Source of the DNA: Bigelowiella natans CCMP2755
Taxonomy: Eukaryota; Cercozoa; Chlorarachniophyceae
DNA length: 64,000 nt
Assembly (NCBI GenBank): GCA_000320545.1
Contig: ADNK01001814.1
Span: 61,076-125,075 of the forward strand
Reading direction: 5' to 3'
Positions 16,001 through 24,727 of the stretch are shown here, piece by piece. The notes under the pieces were generated by a model, which searched no databases, was not told the origin of the DNA, and saw only the letters and a list, made by a program, of their open reading frames with translations. The position numbers and the translations under genes are program-made. Numbering within the stretch: position 1 is the stretch's first letter; every line of letters starts with the position of its first letter.

Positions 16001-17316
16001 TATACATTTCATAACATCGGACGTAGTAGACCTGATCGTTGCTGCACAATGAGGAACCCCTCTTGCTCGATGTTGTTGCGCTGTGCTATTTTGGAAAGAA
16101 CGGCGTTTATCTTCAACTCGAGCAGCTTGCGGCCGAAGCTGGAGAGGTAACACACACAATACCCATGCATTCACTAAAATCAGTAGATATATCTTTCATC
16201 TTGCGCTCCCGGTACACGCGTAAGCAGGCATGATTGAATGCAAAGCGGGGCTCATAGATCGACCTCACACCCCCATTTCCAGAGGCAAGATGATGCAGCG
16301 TCTCGCAGGTAGAAACCATGGTCTCCTTCTCAAGATGGTTTTTGAGCGACGATAGCAGCCCGTCGGCATCGTTGAGCCTGGTGGGTATTATTTGTGTGTA
16401 GGTTGCAAGCACATATGTTGGTAAGGATCTTTCTGTTTCTCTCTCGCTCTCTCCTTGTTTCTCTTCCTTAGGAGATCCACCTTTCTCCCAGCATTCTCTT
16501 CATATCGTCGTTCAAAGCCATCTTCTGGAGAAACCTACACGTTAACAGCATCGGCCACTATTATTGGTGCTCGGCCCGACAGGCGAGCGCTTCTTCACTC
16601 AATTCACTGTAATTCATTCCATGTATTCGAATTCGATGGATTTGTGCCTAAGCATCCATCAAGCAAACTAATGGCCATGTGCTGTAATAACTAGTATCTT
16701 CGATGATAATGATGATGATGATGACGATACCCATTGATTAGGCGACGAAGATGCTCGTTGTATCTGATCAGGGTGAATACACACAAACACAAAGGCATCC
16801 ACTAAGATCTAAGAAAGAGGGGGGGGAGAGAGAGGGAGAAAGAAATATTTTAACGAAACTGAAGCTCGCCACCACCGCAAAATATGTCGCAAACTTTACA
16901 TATGTATGACTAAGATATATACAGATACTCTGCATTCGAAACATAAATGACAAGTACGGGTTGAGCCTATGAATCCGCTTTATAACGTCTAATATGCCGG
17001 ATTCGATCATCTCTTCACAAGACACCTGTGGATGTTCGCAACACGGAATTAGTGGCGAGAACAACACAAGTACCATCGTATCTTAGCATCTTATCTCCCT
17101 CCCCCACATACACACAGAAACTTGGTTTCGAAATAACGGATGATTTCGAATGCATTTTATTTATTGTGTTTGACTCTTTACATGTAATATCTTTTTAAAG
17201 AACAAATTAGTTGTCTAAACTGGCGTAAAAATGTCAGTAACCTCATCAACACAAAGATTTGTCAAACACGTCAGAGAATAGCTAATCATCTTTCCAAACT
17301 TGGGCCTCACGCTCAT
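1..17316 (-). CDS. giant armadillo (ARM) repeat protein, 3' end beyond left edge
   Basis: A very long minus-strand gene of several dozen small exons (typically 30–115 nt), each coding part of an ARM repeat. A chain of exons closes in phase: 17242–17316 (start MSVRPKFGKMISYSLTCLTN), 16958–17025, 16731–16763, 16481–16534, 16264–16377, then an exon near 16040–16155. Typical ARM helices further down are GALALVGSNVDYLIKNG near 14000–14050, VPLITSVLRSLVDAK near 13850–13895, SIVAEKALDVLVALSKTDDL near 12320–12400, HLLGNLALNEHLQNIIGELG near 4640–4710 and YGDNAAVMVPALDCLAIFAK near 2035–2095. ARNAIKEHYKDASFLL (about 320–372) and IGLLKTPILITIVNRL (about 120–180) show it continues to the window edge. Around 6750–7160 a charged, coiled-coil-like stretch (AEKDAERLLESARKEAEERR) interrupts the repeats and splices in phase into LTPEEMDFILQSIADEKEK. 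ARM solenoids are binding scaffolds; the partner is unknown. An upstream exon before 17316 is possible because an AG precedes the ATG. Confidence 0.8.
3958..4014. repeat. (CT)n–(GT)n compound microsatellite
   Basis: About 30 nt of CT dinucleotides run directly into about 26 nt of GT dinucleotides. The tract lies between ARM-gene exons, so it is presumably intronic. Confidence 0.95.
11152..11294. repeat. (AT)n and (CT)n tracts inside an ARM-gene intron
   Basis: A 36-nt AT tract near 11152–11187 and a (CT)n tract near 11249–11294 lie between two ARM exons (ALKILKQMSAIQT near 11060–11100 and VVNEGLSLLQEIINRSPK near 11325–11380). Both are intronic by the gene model. Confidence 0.9.
15332..15997. 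repeat. cluster of four (AT)n microsatellites in ARM-gene introns
   Basis: Four AT tracts of roughly 30–36 nt sit at about 15332–15366, 15636–15668, 15786–15817 and 15966–15996, one in each of successive short introns. Short ARM exons lie between them, for example VANTLLKQHPAFSSYA near 15545–15590. Confidence 0.9.
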
Positions 17317-18039
17317 ATCCTATAGGCACATAGGCACACTCTTAGTTTATGCAGTGCAGTATGTTGTATTAGATGATGCAGATAGAACAGTATTCGCGGT
17401 CTACTATAATAAATCTCTTCGCTAGTGTCAAATTCAAAGCAACACTCGGATGTTGTTAAATAGTCGAGCGTGAGAAACTTTTTGGACTTTTTTTTAAATT
17501 CTCCAATTTCTTACTGCATCAACATATAAATGGCTCTTGCTGGCACCTTCATCATCTGTTTGATGATGTTCTTGTTACGTGAGATGTACTTGGCCTTTTT
17601 GCGGTTGCGTGTGCGCTTTTGAAGCTGGGCTAGAAAGCTGATCTTCCCTACGAGCGATTTTAACAAAGTGGGAGGTCAGGTTGTACTCGATCATCGGCAA
17701 AACTACAGCCTTTACACATTGAAAACAAAGGAAACATCAGAAGTAACAATAAACTACACTATTTACCCTTTTCTGTCTTCTGGTCCTGATATGTATCTGA
17801 GAATTTCTTCTCTTCAGCCACTGATATCAAAGGATGGGGGGGGGGGGGGGAAGGGTGGTTGGGGAAGGAAGGGTACTCAGTTTCAAAGATGCGTATGCCA
17901 TATCCATCAAAGAGTTCCATGCACAGGCGTGTGTGCACTTCAAGGTTTAGCATGCATGTTCGATTCCAACCAGTTACAACCTTGTGCTGTCAATATTGCA
18001 CTGGTGTTTCGACGAGGTCGTTGTTGCTTGAATTTGGAC
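17317..18039. other. unassigned stretch between two minus-strand genes
   Basis: Two minus-strand exon-like stretches are seen but not joined with confidence: CMELFDGYGIRIFETE near 17870–17930, and a basic stretch ending LMQ-stop at 17511 (ISFLAQLQKRTRNRKKAKYI). They could be further exons of the short gene at 18040–18649 if its apparent stop is spliced out, or a separate small gene. A poly-G run of 14 lies at about 17837–17850. Nothing else is recognised. Confidence 0.35.
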
Positions 18040-18649
18040 CTATAATATCATATATCTCCTCAAGCATTCTCGTCTGTTTTTCACCACATCCCGGACTATA
18101 TCATCTGTCTGTTGAACCGGCTTCTCGATGGTCGTTCTATCTACCATAGGCCATAATTCGAAGCTGTGTTTTCCCGGGCTGGCTCGTATCATCAACAACA
18201 CCACCACCGCCGCCATACAATGCACCGGAAATAGCAACCTTGTATAGGATGTCTTCCGGTCAGCCTAATGCCACAGATATACTCATCAGCGTTTTTAATC
18301 GTTATTTGGAAGGAGGAAAAGTCTATTGGGTTCTAATCAAACACGTACGACTAGGACCTTTGGAATGGTGGACATGGTGAGCAATCAGGCGTCCCGAGTT
18401 AACCACTTGGAGGGGAGGCGGGCAGTTTTCTATTTTTCGTTTCTTTTGAAATTTGTTTCGAGTGCTCAAGGAGAAGCGCACCTCGCGAGCAACAAGCTGC
18501 TGCACACGCATCAACTCGCTCGAAAGGGGAAAAAAAAAGAAGGGCATCTGAGGAATTTTCGAGATGTGATGGAGAATCTCTGGGAAAATCCAAATTACAA
18601 GCGAAACTTTATACCGGATATTTCGAAGATGCTCAGACTGTTTTGACAT
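18040..18649 (-). CDS. short protein of unknown function (about 76 aa)
   Basis: Four exons close in phase: 18615–18649 (start MSKQSEHLRNIR), 18482–18518 (ELMRVQQLVARE), 18145–18238 (VAISGALYGGGG then VVDDTSQPGKTQLRIMAY) and 18043–18104 (DDIVRDVVKNRRECLRRYMIL, then TAG at 18040–18042). All introns are GT–AG. The product has a charged N-terminal helix, a Gly-rich turn and a basic C-terminal helix; I see no signal peptide or TM segment and do not recognise the family. It shares a 184-bp divergent spacer with the hydrolase gene on the other strand. The 3' end is uncertain: exon-like minus-strand sequence continues to a stop at 17511, so the real protein may be longer. Confidence 0.55.
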
Positions 18650-18833
18650 TTTGCCTTACAACATACATGTATATCTGCAAAAATAGTTGGGATTATAATG
18701 TTTGATAGTTTAGGAATGAATAAAATTCTAAAACTGCGATTCAGGAGAATTTTTAGCTAATTTTCTATCGGAAATATCACCGACAATTGTCGATATTTGT
18801 ACGGCGCCGTCCCCATCCCTGCCGCCGTTGGCC
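18650..18833. promoter_or_regulatory. shared divergent promoter region
   Basis: 184 bp separate the ATG of the minus-strand short gene (18649) from the ATG of the plus-strand hydrolase (18834). No other gene fits, so both transcripts must start here. No TATA-like box was confirmed. Confidence 0.5.
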
Positions 18834-20088
18834 ATGGCCGAGGAAAAGAAGCGGAAGCTCAAAGTGCTCTGTCTACATGGCAGTGGCACGAATAAGGAGT
18901 TCATCAACTTTCTACAGATGTCTATGAGCTGTCTGAGGACTCTGGTAGCAATCTAGCCTCTCATCTTGTTGTTGATTAAGCGAATGGTTACGTTTCGTTT
19001 CTAGTGTGAATGGCACTACATGGACGGCATCGTGGAGGCGGACCCCTTCCCTTCGATAAAGCCTTTTCTCAAGCTTATAAAACAAGACACCTTCTTCAGT
19101 TGGCTCAAGTAAGAGGAAATCGGTGCTATTCTAGGGCTTAGAGGGAGGAGGCGGTGGTTGTACGTTGAGTTGTAGTTGATTAACTCTTTCGAGTGTGGCA
19201 GAGCGTCGAGGATCGAGGTCGATTTGGAAGACTTCCTCTATATATCGTAAACTGAGTGTACAATGCGCGTGTGCGCTTTTGCGTTGGCTTAGGAAGTCGG
19301 AGGATGGGACAAAATACACGGGATTCGATGAGGCGTGCGAGGTTGGTTGCTGCTGCATCATATCTTTCTTGTTATTCTCCAACTTGTAGATAGAGCTGTT
19401 GGGCATGTGATAAACGATTGTGCTACACTGGTATTTGTCGAAAGCGTTGTTGTATCCCTCGCCAGGCAGCTATTACTGAGGCGAAACGGTTGGACGCGGA
19501 TCTTCTACTGGGGTTTTCGCAGGGATCCAGTAACATCGAAAAATGAAACACTGACGATGAAAATCTGACATAACGCAAAAATAAAGCGTGTAATGCGTAT
19601 GGCACGAGCATGAATTCGAAATGGCGACATATGTGTAGATTCATGCATTTTATATTACGATGTAGTCGTCGCGTCTTTGGTTGGACAACAGCTCTTCTCT
19701 GATGGAAAGCTCAAGGGAGTGGTGAGATCAGACAAATAGTCTCTTTACGAATACTACTGTAAGGCTACATTCACCGATGAGATTAAGGGATTAGTTTGTA
19801 GGAAGTATCGGCGATAAAAAGTATTGCACATTTCCACATACATATTATACATATAGCAGCGGTGTTGTCCGTAATTAATGCGAAGGGCGTGTCAATAATA
19901 CGTGGAAGTTACAAGCACACAGTTGCGCTTGGAAATGTTATACCACAGATAATGCAGGTGTAAAATTATACGATGCACGTCCCCTTATTTGGTTTCTCCC
20001 TTCTCTTAGATTAGCGTCTGCGGAGTTGATCCAAAGAGGGATGGGGACAAGTAATATTCGAGGAGCCAGCCTACCGCATTTGAAAAAT

Positions 20089-20165
<77 letters not shown>

Positions 20166-20200
20166 CCGCCACCCCATCTGTCTGTCTGGTCATCATCCTT

Positions 20201-20244
<44 letters not shown>

Positions 20245-20440
20245 CCGCCACCCCATCTGTCTGTCTGGTCATCATCCTTTCTCTCTTTCTCTCTCTCTCT
20301 CTCTCTGTACAATCATGCACGACCGTGAATTGAAACAGTGATGTGTACAATTAGATTGACGCTGCCGTCATTTCATATTATTGGCAAGGTCAATTTTTTG
20401 GCGTGAATCTACAATTGTGTCTTTTGTCTTGTATTCTTGG

Positions 20441-20488
<48 letters not shown>

Positions 20489-21048
20489 GTCTGTATGTGT
20501 ACGTGCGTAGAAGTTTGTGCGTGCTTTATTGCTGGATCTTCGTAAATATTCGTCTTATTCGTCGTGAACATTCATCGCAATACTTCCATAATATCGAATG
20601 GTGCAGACGGACTCTCTACGGGAAAGATCCATCAAGCTCTATGATACATTCTCAGGAACCAAAGAGGTTATACGCGCTACTTTGCATGAAACCTCATGCT
20701 GTACTTCCCTCGCATTCATTTCGATTAGTAACTTCGAATGAGCATAGAAAGTCTAAATCATTGATGATGATGCCAGAGATGATATTTTTACCAACTTGCT
20801 ACTAACAATCCCCGTGATAGTCTATACACACAAATTTTCCAAATAATGCCCCTTTGTGGGTTGTTCAACCGATCTGAAATTATAAAGCATCGATCGAAGC
20901 CCGCATTGTTCTTCCCATAATCGTTGGCTTTTCTTTGTGCATTTTATGGTTGTTACAGCTTGTTGAGCACGAGGCAGGCCACAAATTTCCATCTTCAAAA
21001 GAAACGGACATTGCAAAAAAATTAAAGAAATTTCTAGACGGTTTGTAG
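18834..21048 (+). CDS. FSH1/OVCA2-type serine hydrolase (alpha/beta fold)
   Basis: Nine exons close in phase into 206 aa, the usual size of this family: 18834–18944, 19005–19108, 19293–19341, 19466–19529, 19666–19721, 19886–19957, 20010–20024 (15 nt), 20607–20666 and 20959–21048. The N-terminus has the oxyanion strand KVLCLHGSGTN. Next comes EWHYMDGIVEADPFPSIKP, the family's insert. The nucleophile elbow GFSQGS follows, then SLVGQQLFSDGKLKG, the acid loop region ISVCGTDSLRERSIKLYDTF and the catalytic-histidine motif VEHEAGHKFPSS. Fungal FSH1 and human OVCA2 belong to this family of small soluble esterases or thioesterases; the substrate here is unknown. The start is the first ATG in a good context (gccATGg) and gives the family N-terminus directly. 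Microexon 7 is required to keep phase between exons 6 and 8. Confidence 0.9.
20092..20307. repeat. (CT)n tract containing an 80-bp tandem unit
   Basis: Long CT runs in the 582-nt intron before exon 8 of the hydrolase gene. A non-CT island beginning CTCGCCCGCCACCCCATCTG occurs twice, starting near 20161 and 20241, so an 80-bp period is duplicated within the microsatellite. Confidence 0.9.
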
Positions 21049-22445
21049 CCAAACGAAACTGGCTAGTTGTTGCTCGTCGATCTATCTGATTGCACTTCTA
21101 GCTGCCTCACTCTCGATGCATTGAAATCAATTGGAGTAATTGTACATCTCACAAAGTTCAACATGTTTAGAAATTTCGCACATCCTCGTCATGTGACTCA
21201 CATGCATTCTATTCATTTGTTCTTGTGCATGGCGTAGATGTTAATGATTTGCGTTGCAGCGTGTTCGCAGTGAGCGCAACACTCATTTTGTCATGCATGC
21301 TGTCGGCGAACACGTTTGTGGCATCCACACGCTCAACAGGCATGCGCACTTGTGCGCCAATTTGGCAATCTCACGTTGGTGTCAAATGGGCAAGCAATGC
21401 TGCTGACATGCGCAGGTGCATGCTAGCATGCGCATGTGGGCTAGCACTAGTAGCAGGCCAAAATTGCGCAACGTGTGGCCTAAATTAGTGAAAGTTGGTG
21501 CACTCATGCAAGCTAGCAAGGGATGCATTGATGTCTTCTCTAGGTCTGGACATCACACATTGCACATGCCATCACTGTGTCCATTGTGGACAGCGACATG
21601 ATGTCAATTTTGACTTTTGCATGCCGCAGACTGCAGTGTTCGAACGAAGCGGTGGCGTGGCAATGACAGCACGTTCTAGCATTGTGGTGCTCACCACCGG
21701 CCTCCCTAATCCCTAATGATCACCAAAGATCATGGACATGCGCAATGTGATGTGCACACATGCGCAATGATGCTGGAATGCGATGTGTGCATGCTGGCAT
21801 GACACACATCACACTACTGTGTCCATTGCAAAGTCACTTTTGAGACCAGCAGAGTGACGGATCGATTTTTTAGCTGCAGGAAAGTCGCGATCTTCTGACT
21901 CATGTGAAAGAGGAGGTGTCTCCAATGAGTGAACGAGTGAAGACATGCTCACTAGCTTGGGGTTGCGAGAAAAAGAACGTCAAGCAGAGAGAGATGTTCA
22001 AGCGATTGCAATTCCGATGAATGAACGAATGAACGAGTGCATAAGGAACTTCCACAGGAGCGCTGGAGCGGTTGAAAAGGCCAGAGCTAGAGAGGGCTGG
22101 AGGGTCACAAGTCGCGCTGCTGACTCATCTGTGCGTGACTTCCTCAATCAACCAGGCTAGCATGATGGTCAGGTTCATGTTGTCACGTCAATGAACGAAC
22201 TGAACGCAGACACAGCAATGATGCACACGTTGTGCAATGCTGATGAAGCAATTCAACAGAAGTTGTCCATCGTCAAGCACACAACTAACAAGCGCAATGC
22301 TGGAATGCATCAACCACTCTGGCACTCGCTGAAGTGAGGGTTCACTTGCAGCGCAAAGCCGATGCACGCGTGACTGGGTGAACTAGTGAAGGTCTTGCTG
22401 GCTAGCTGGCTAGCTGGGTTGCTTGGTGTGTGTGTTCAGGTCGAG

Positions 22446-22487
<42 letters not shown>

Positions 22488-22647
22488 GCGTGCGTGAGAC
22501 GTGCACAACTAGACAATGCACGTGTTTTGCAGGGCAGGCGCCACCACCTCAACCTCTCGACAAGGCACACAACGGACGCGTGACGTGGTGACCTCTCGTT
22601 CACTGTTGACTGCTTGCCACTTCGGCACTGCTGGACGGATGTTCTCT

Positions 22648-22705
22648 GTTCGAGGCACTGCATTTTGCACACTGCAAGTGTCTTGCAACACTTTGGAAAT
22701 GCAGT
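22648..22705 (-). repeat. dispersed repeat family, copy A
   Basis: Reads in reverse complement as the same unit found at 22968–23023, 45863–45924 and 46291–46330: CAAAGTGTTGCA, a short variable stretch, ACACTTGCA, then GCAGTGCCTCGA. Identity is high but not perfect. Confidence 0.75.
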
Positions 22706-22967
22706 TCTTCATCATTGTTTCATTGTTTCATTGTTTCTCTGGACCTGGCTGGGCTCGAGGCCCCAGAGGACAACCAAACAACAACTGAACATCTCCGACA
22801 TGCAGACCACAAATGCATTCTGTTGTGGAGAACACAATGACGGTGCACGAGAAATGGTGATTGTGTGACGTGCCAATCATTGGAAGTGGGTTCAGATCCG
22901 TGCGCACAGCATGCGTTGAGACCCAATGACCAATGAACAATGAACGATGAACAATGATGATGAACCA

Positions 22968-23023
22968 CACTTCCAAAATGTGGCAAGACATTTGCAGAAA
23001 CGAAACGCAGTGCCTCGAACTGA
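22968..23023 (+). repeat. dispersed repeat family, copy B
   Basis: Plus-orientation copy with divergent first half (CAAAATGTGGCAAGACATTTGC) and an intact CGCAGTGCCTCGAACTGA end. It is preceded by an AATGAACAATGAAC tract, as is common around the other copies. Confidence 0.7.
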
Positions 23024-23035
23024 CTTCAGTGAGGA

Positions 23036-23089
23036 CCAACTAGCCAAGGGTTTCTCACCCCCCGGGAATCCCGGCAGGGATGCGCGGAC
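23036..23089 (+). repeat. left arm of a widely spaced inverted repeat
   Basis: The arm CTAGCCAAGGGTTTCTCACC … GAATCCCGGCAGG … TGCGCGGA matches the reverse complement of 24321–24372 over about 50 nt with a few mismatches. The enclosed segment is about 1.2 kb. Confidence 0.7.
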
Positions 23090-23670
23090 TTTCAGGGTGT
23101 GCCTCATTTCGGCGGCAGCCGAAAACATTTTTAGGATTTGAACCAAAAACGAAGATTTCCTTGTGAAAAATCGAATTTCATGTGTGAACATCCATGGATT
23201 TCCATGGATTTCTTTGGCCGAAATTGACGTGAAATCTCTGGTGACGCTCGCAACTTTTTTTCACACGAGCTCATTGGGGCCAACCCCAGCACACCACACC
23301 AACCTTCCTTGCCCTCTTTCCCTCATGTCAAATTCAGAGAATTTTGTGTTGAAGAACGGGAGTCATGTGAGGGTGCATCATGAACACAACGGGGTCGCAG
23401 TTGCACACGACAGTGTGATTTCTCTGCCAAAGTGCGGTTGGGGTCATGTGACGAGGAGGCTGGACGGGAAGACATGTCCTTGGGGAGAACTTGAGGCAAC
23501 GTTCTCGGTTGCCAAGGACGAATGGCGTCACAGCAGGAGAAGCTGCAAGGAGGATGGTTTGAAGGATGTGTGCCAGTCATGCCTGTGTGCTGACCACACA
23601 GATGCATGTGCAGATCCGGAACACACAACCCTCCAGAGCTAGCATCGCAGTGTTTGATTGCATGTTCACA

Positions 23671-23682
23671 CACAACACACAC

Positions 23683-23719
<37 letters not shown>

Positions 23720-23730
23720 CGTGCACACAC

Positions 23731-23804
<74 letters not shown>

Positions 23805-23822
23805 CACACACACACGCACACA
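23671..23822. repeat. (CA)n microsatellite block
   Basis: About 150 nt of ACACAC dinucleotides broken by GTGCA and TTCACA interruptions. It generates long His/Thr or Val/Cys open frames with no coding meaning. Confidence 0.95.
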
Positions 23823-23970
23823 CCATGCACGTGTGCATCGTGGCTCACCTTTTCTTCGTTCATCACTCGCTGTCGAATTTGAACGTGTCATTTTGAAACT
23901 GTGAATCGTTTCAGAAAAAATGTGCCAATTTTGACCAGTGAAAAATGAACTGGTGAGCCCGCCTAGCCGC

Positions 23971-24040
23971 TGCGCCGCGCTGCGCCTCGCTGCGCCTCGC
24001 TGCGCCTCGCTGCGCCTCGCTGCGCCTCGCTGCGCCTGCC
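23971..24040. repeat. seven tandem copies of a GC-rich decamer
   Basis: Exactly seven 10-bp units, consensus TGCGCCTCGC; the first and last units each differ slightly (TGCGCCGCGC and TGCGCCTGCC). Confidence 0.95.
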
Positions 24041-24320
24041 ACAAACTGCAAAAAATTGTGCCTGCGCGCGCATTTTTGCTCCGGAAATGTTCAATTTTGT
24101 GTTTTGAGTTGTGAAAATTTGAGAGAAGAAAGATCTTTTTGCACCTGTCACTTTGGCATGGTTTTTGTGGAAGGAGGCGAAGTCAGGGGCGTTTCCGGAG
24201 CACTCAAAGTTTGTGCCCTGCCCACTTTCGATTTTCCAAAAAACATTTTTTTTTGCTTCCCTGAGGGTCCTGGGGCCCTCACATGGTCCACAGGGGTCAT
24301 GTGTGAAAGTTTGGAGTGGA

Positions 24321-24372
24321 ATCCGCGCATGCCTGCCGGGATTCCAGGGGAGTGAGAAACCCTTGCAACTAG
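24321..24372 (-). repeat. right arm of the widely spaced inverted repeat
   Basis: Reverse complement of the arm at 23036–23089; TCCGCGCATGCCTGCCGGGA is the outward-facing end. Together the arms could be termini of a degenerate non-autonomous element or simply two oppositely oriented copies of one repeat. Confidence 0.7.
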
Positions 24373-24727
24373 CAAAACCAAAAGGAATCAAGAAACGGCA
24401 TTCTGGCCATTCCTCCATTCCTAGTTTCACTGTCTCAGGCCCGATCTTTGCCAACTTTGGGACCCAAAAAAGTTCGAAAACAAGTCATTTTTCACATAGA
24501 TGGCAAAAAAGCCAGGACAAATTCATCACAGAGCGCGGAATTTCGCTGTGGAGATGGCATTTTGAAGATGTTCCAAATGATTGCCCTGCATTTGTGATTA
24601 CGTTGGTACATTGGTGGATTTCCCGGTATTCTCCCGGTATTTTCCCGATTTTACCGGACCCTTCAACCACCTGATCCACCCTCACGGACAGGGATAGAAT
24701 AGGGGGAAGGAGGCCACCTTGTTCACC

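Larger units (their letters stand above)
21049..24727. other. repeat-rich intergenic compartment
   Basis: No convincing gene in about 3.7 kb. Base composition differs from the flanking AT-rich introns: the words TGCATGC, GCTAGC and AATGAACAATGAAC recur. It holds two copies of a dispersed repeat (22648–22705 and 22968–23023), a pair of inverted repeats (23036–23089 and 24321–24372), a (CA)n block and a GC-rich decamer array. The open frames here are mostly repeat translations or have no recognisable protein features. Confidence 0.7.

Noticed and set aside
23163-23642. 159-codon plus-strand frame
   Set aside because: Lies inside the inverted-repeat-bounded, repeat-rich segment; no recognisable motif and no splice context.
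23323-24044. Long open frames on both strands (up to 171 codons) rich in His/Thr or Val/Cys
   Set aside because: They are translations of the (CA)n block and the GC decamer array; no domain, and all frames are open together.
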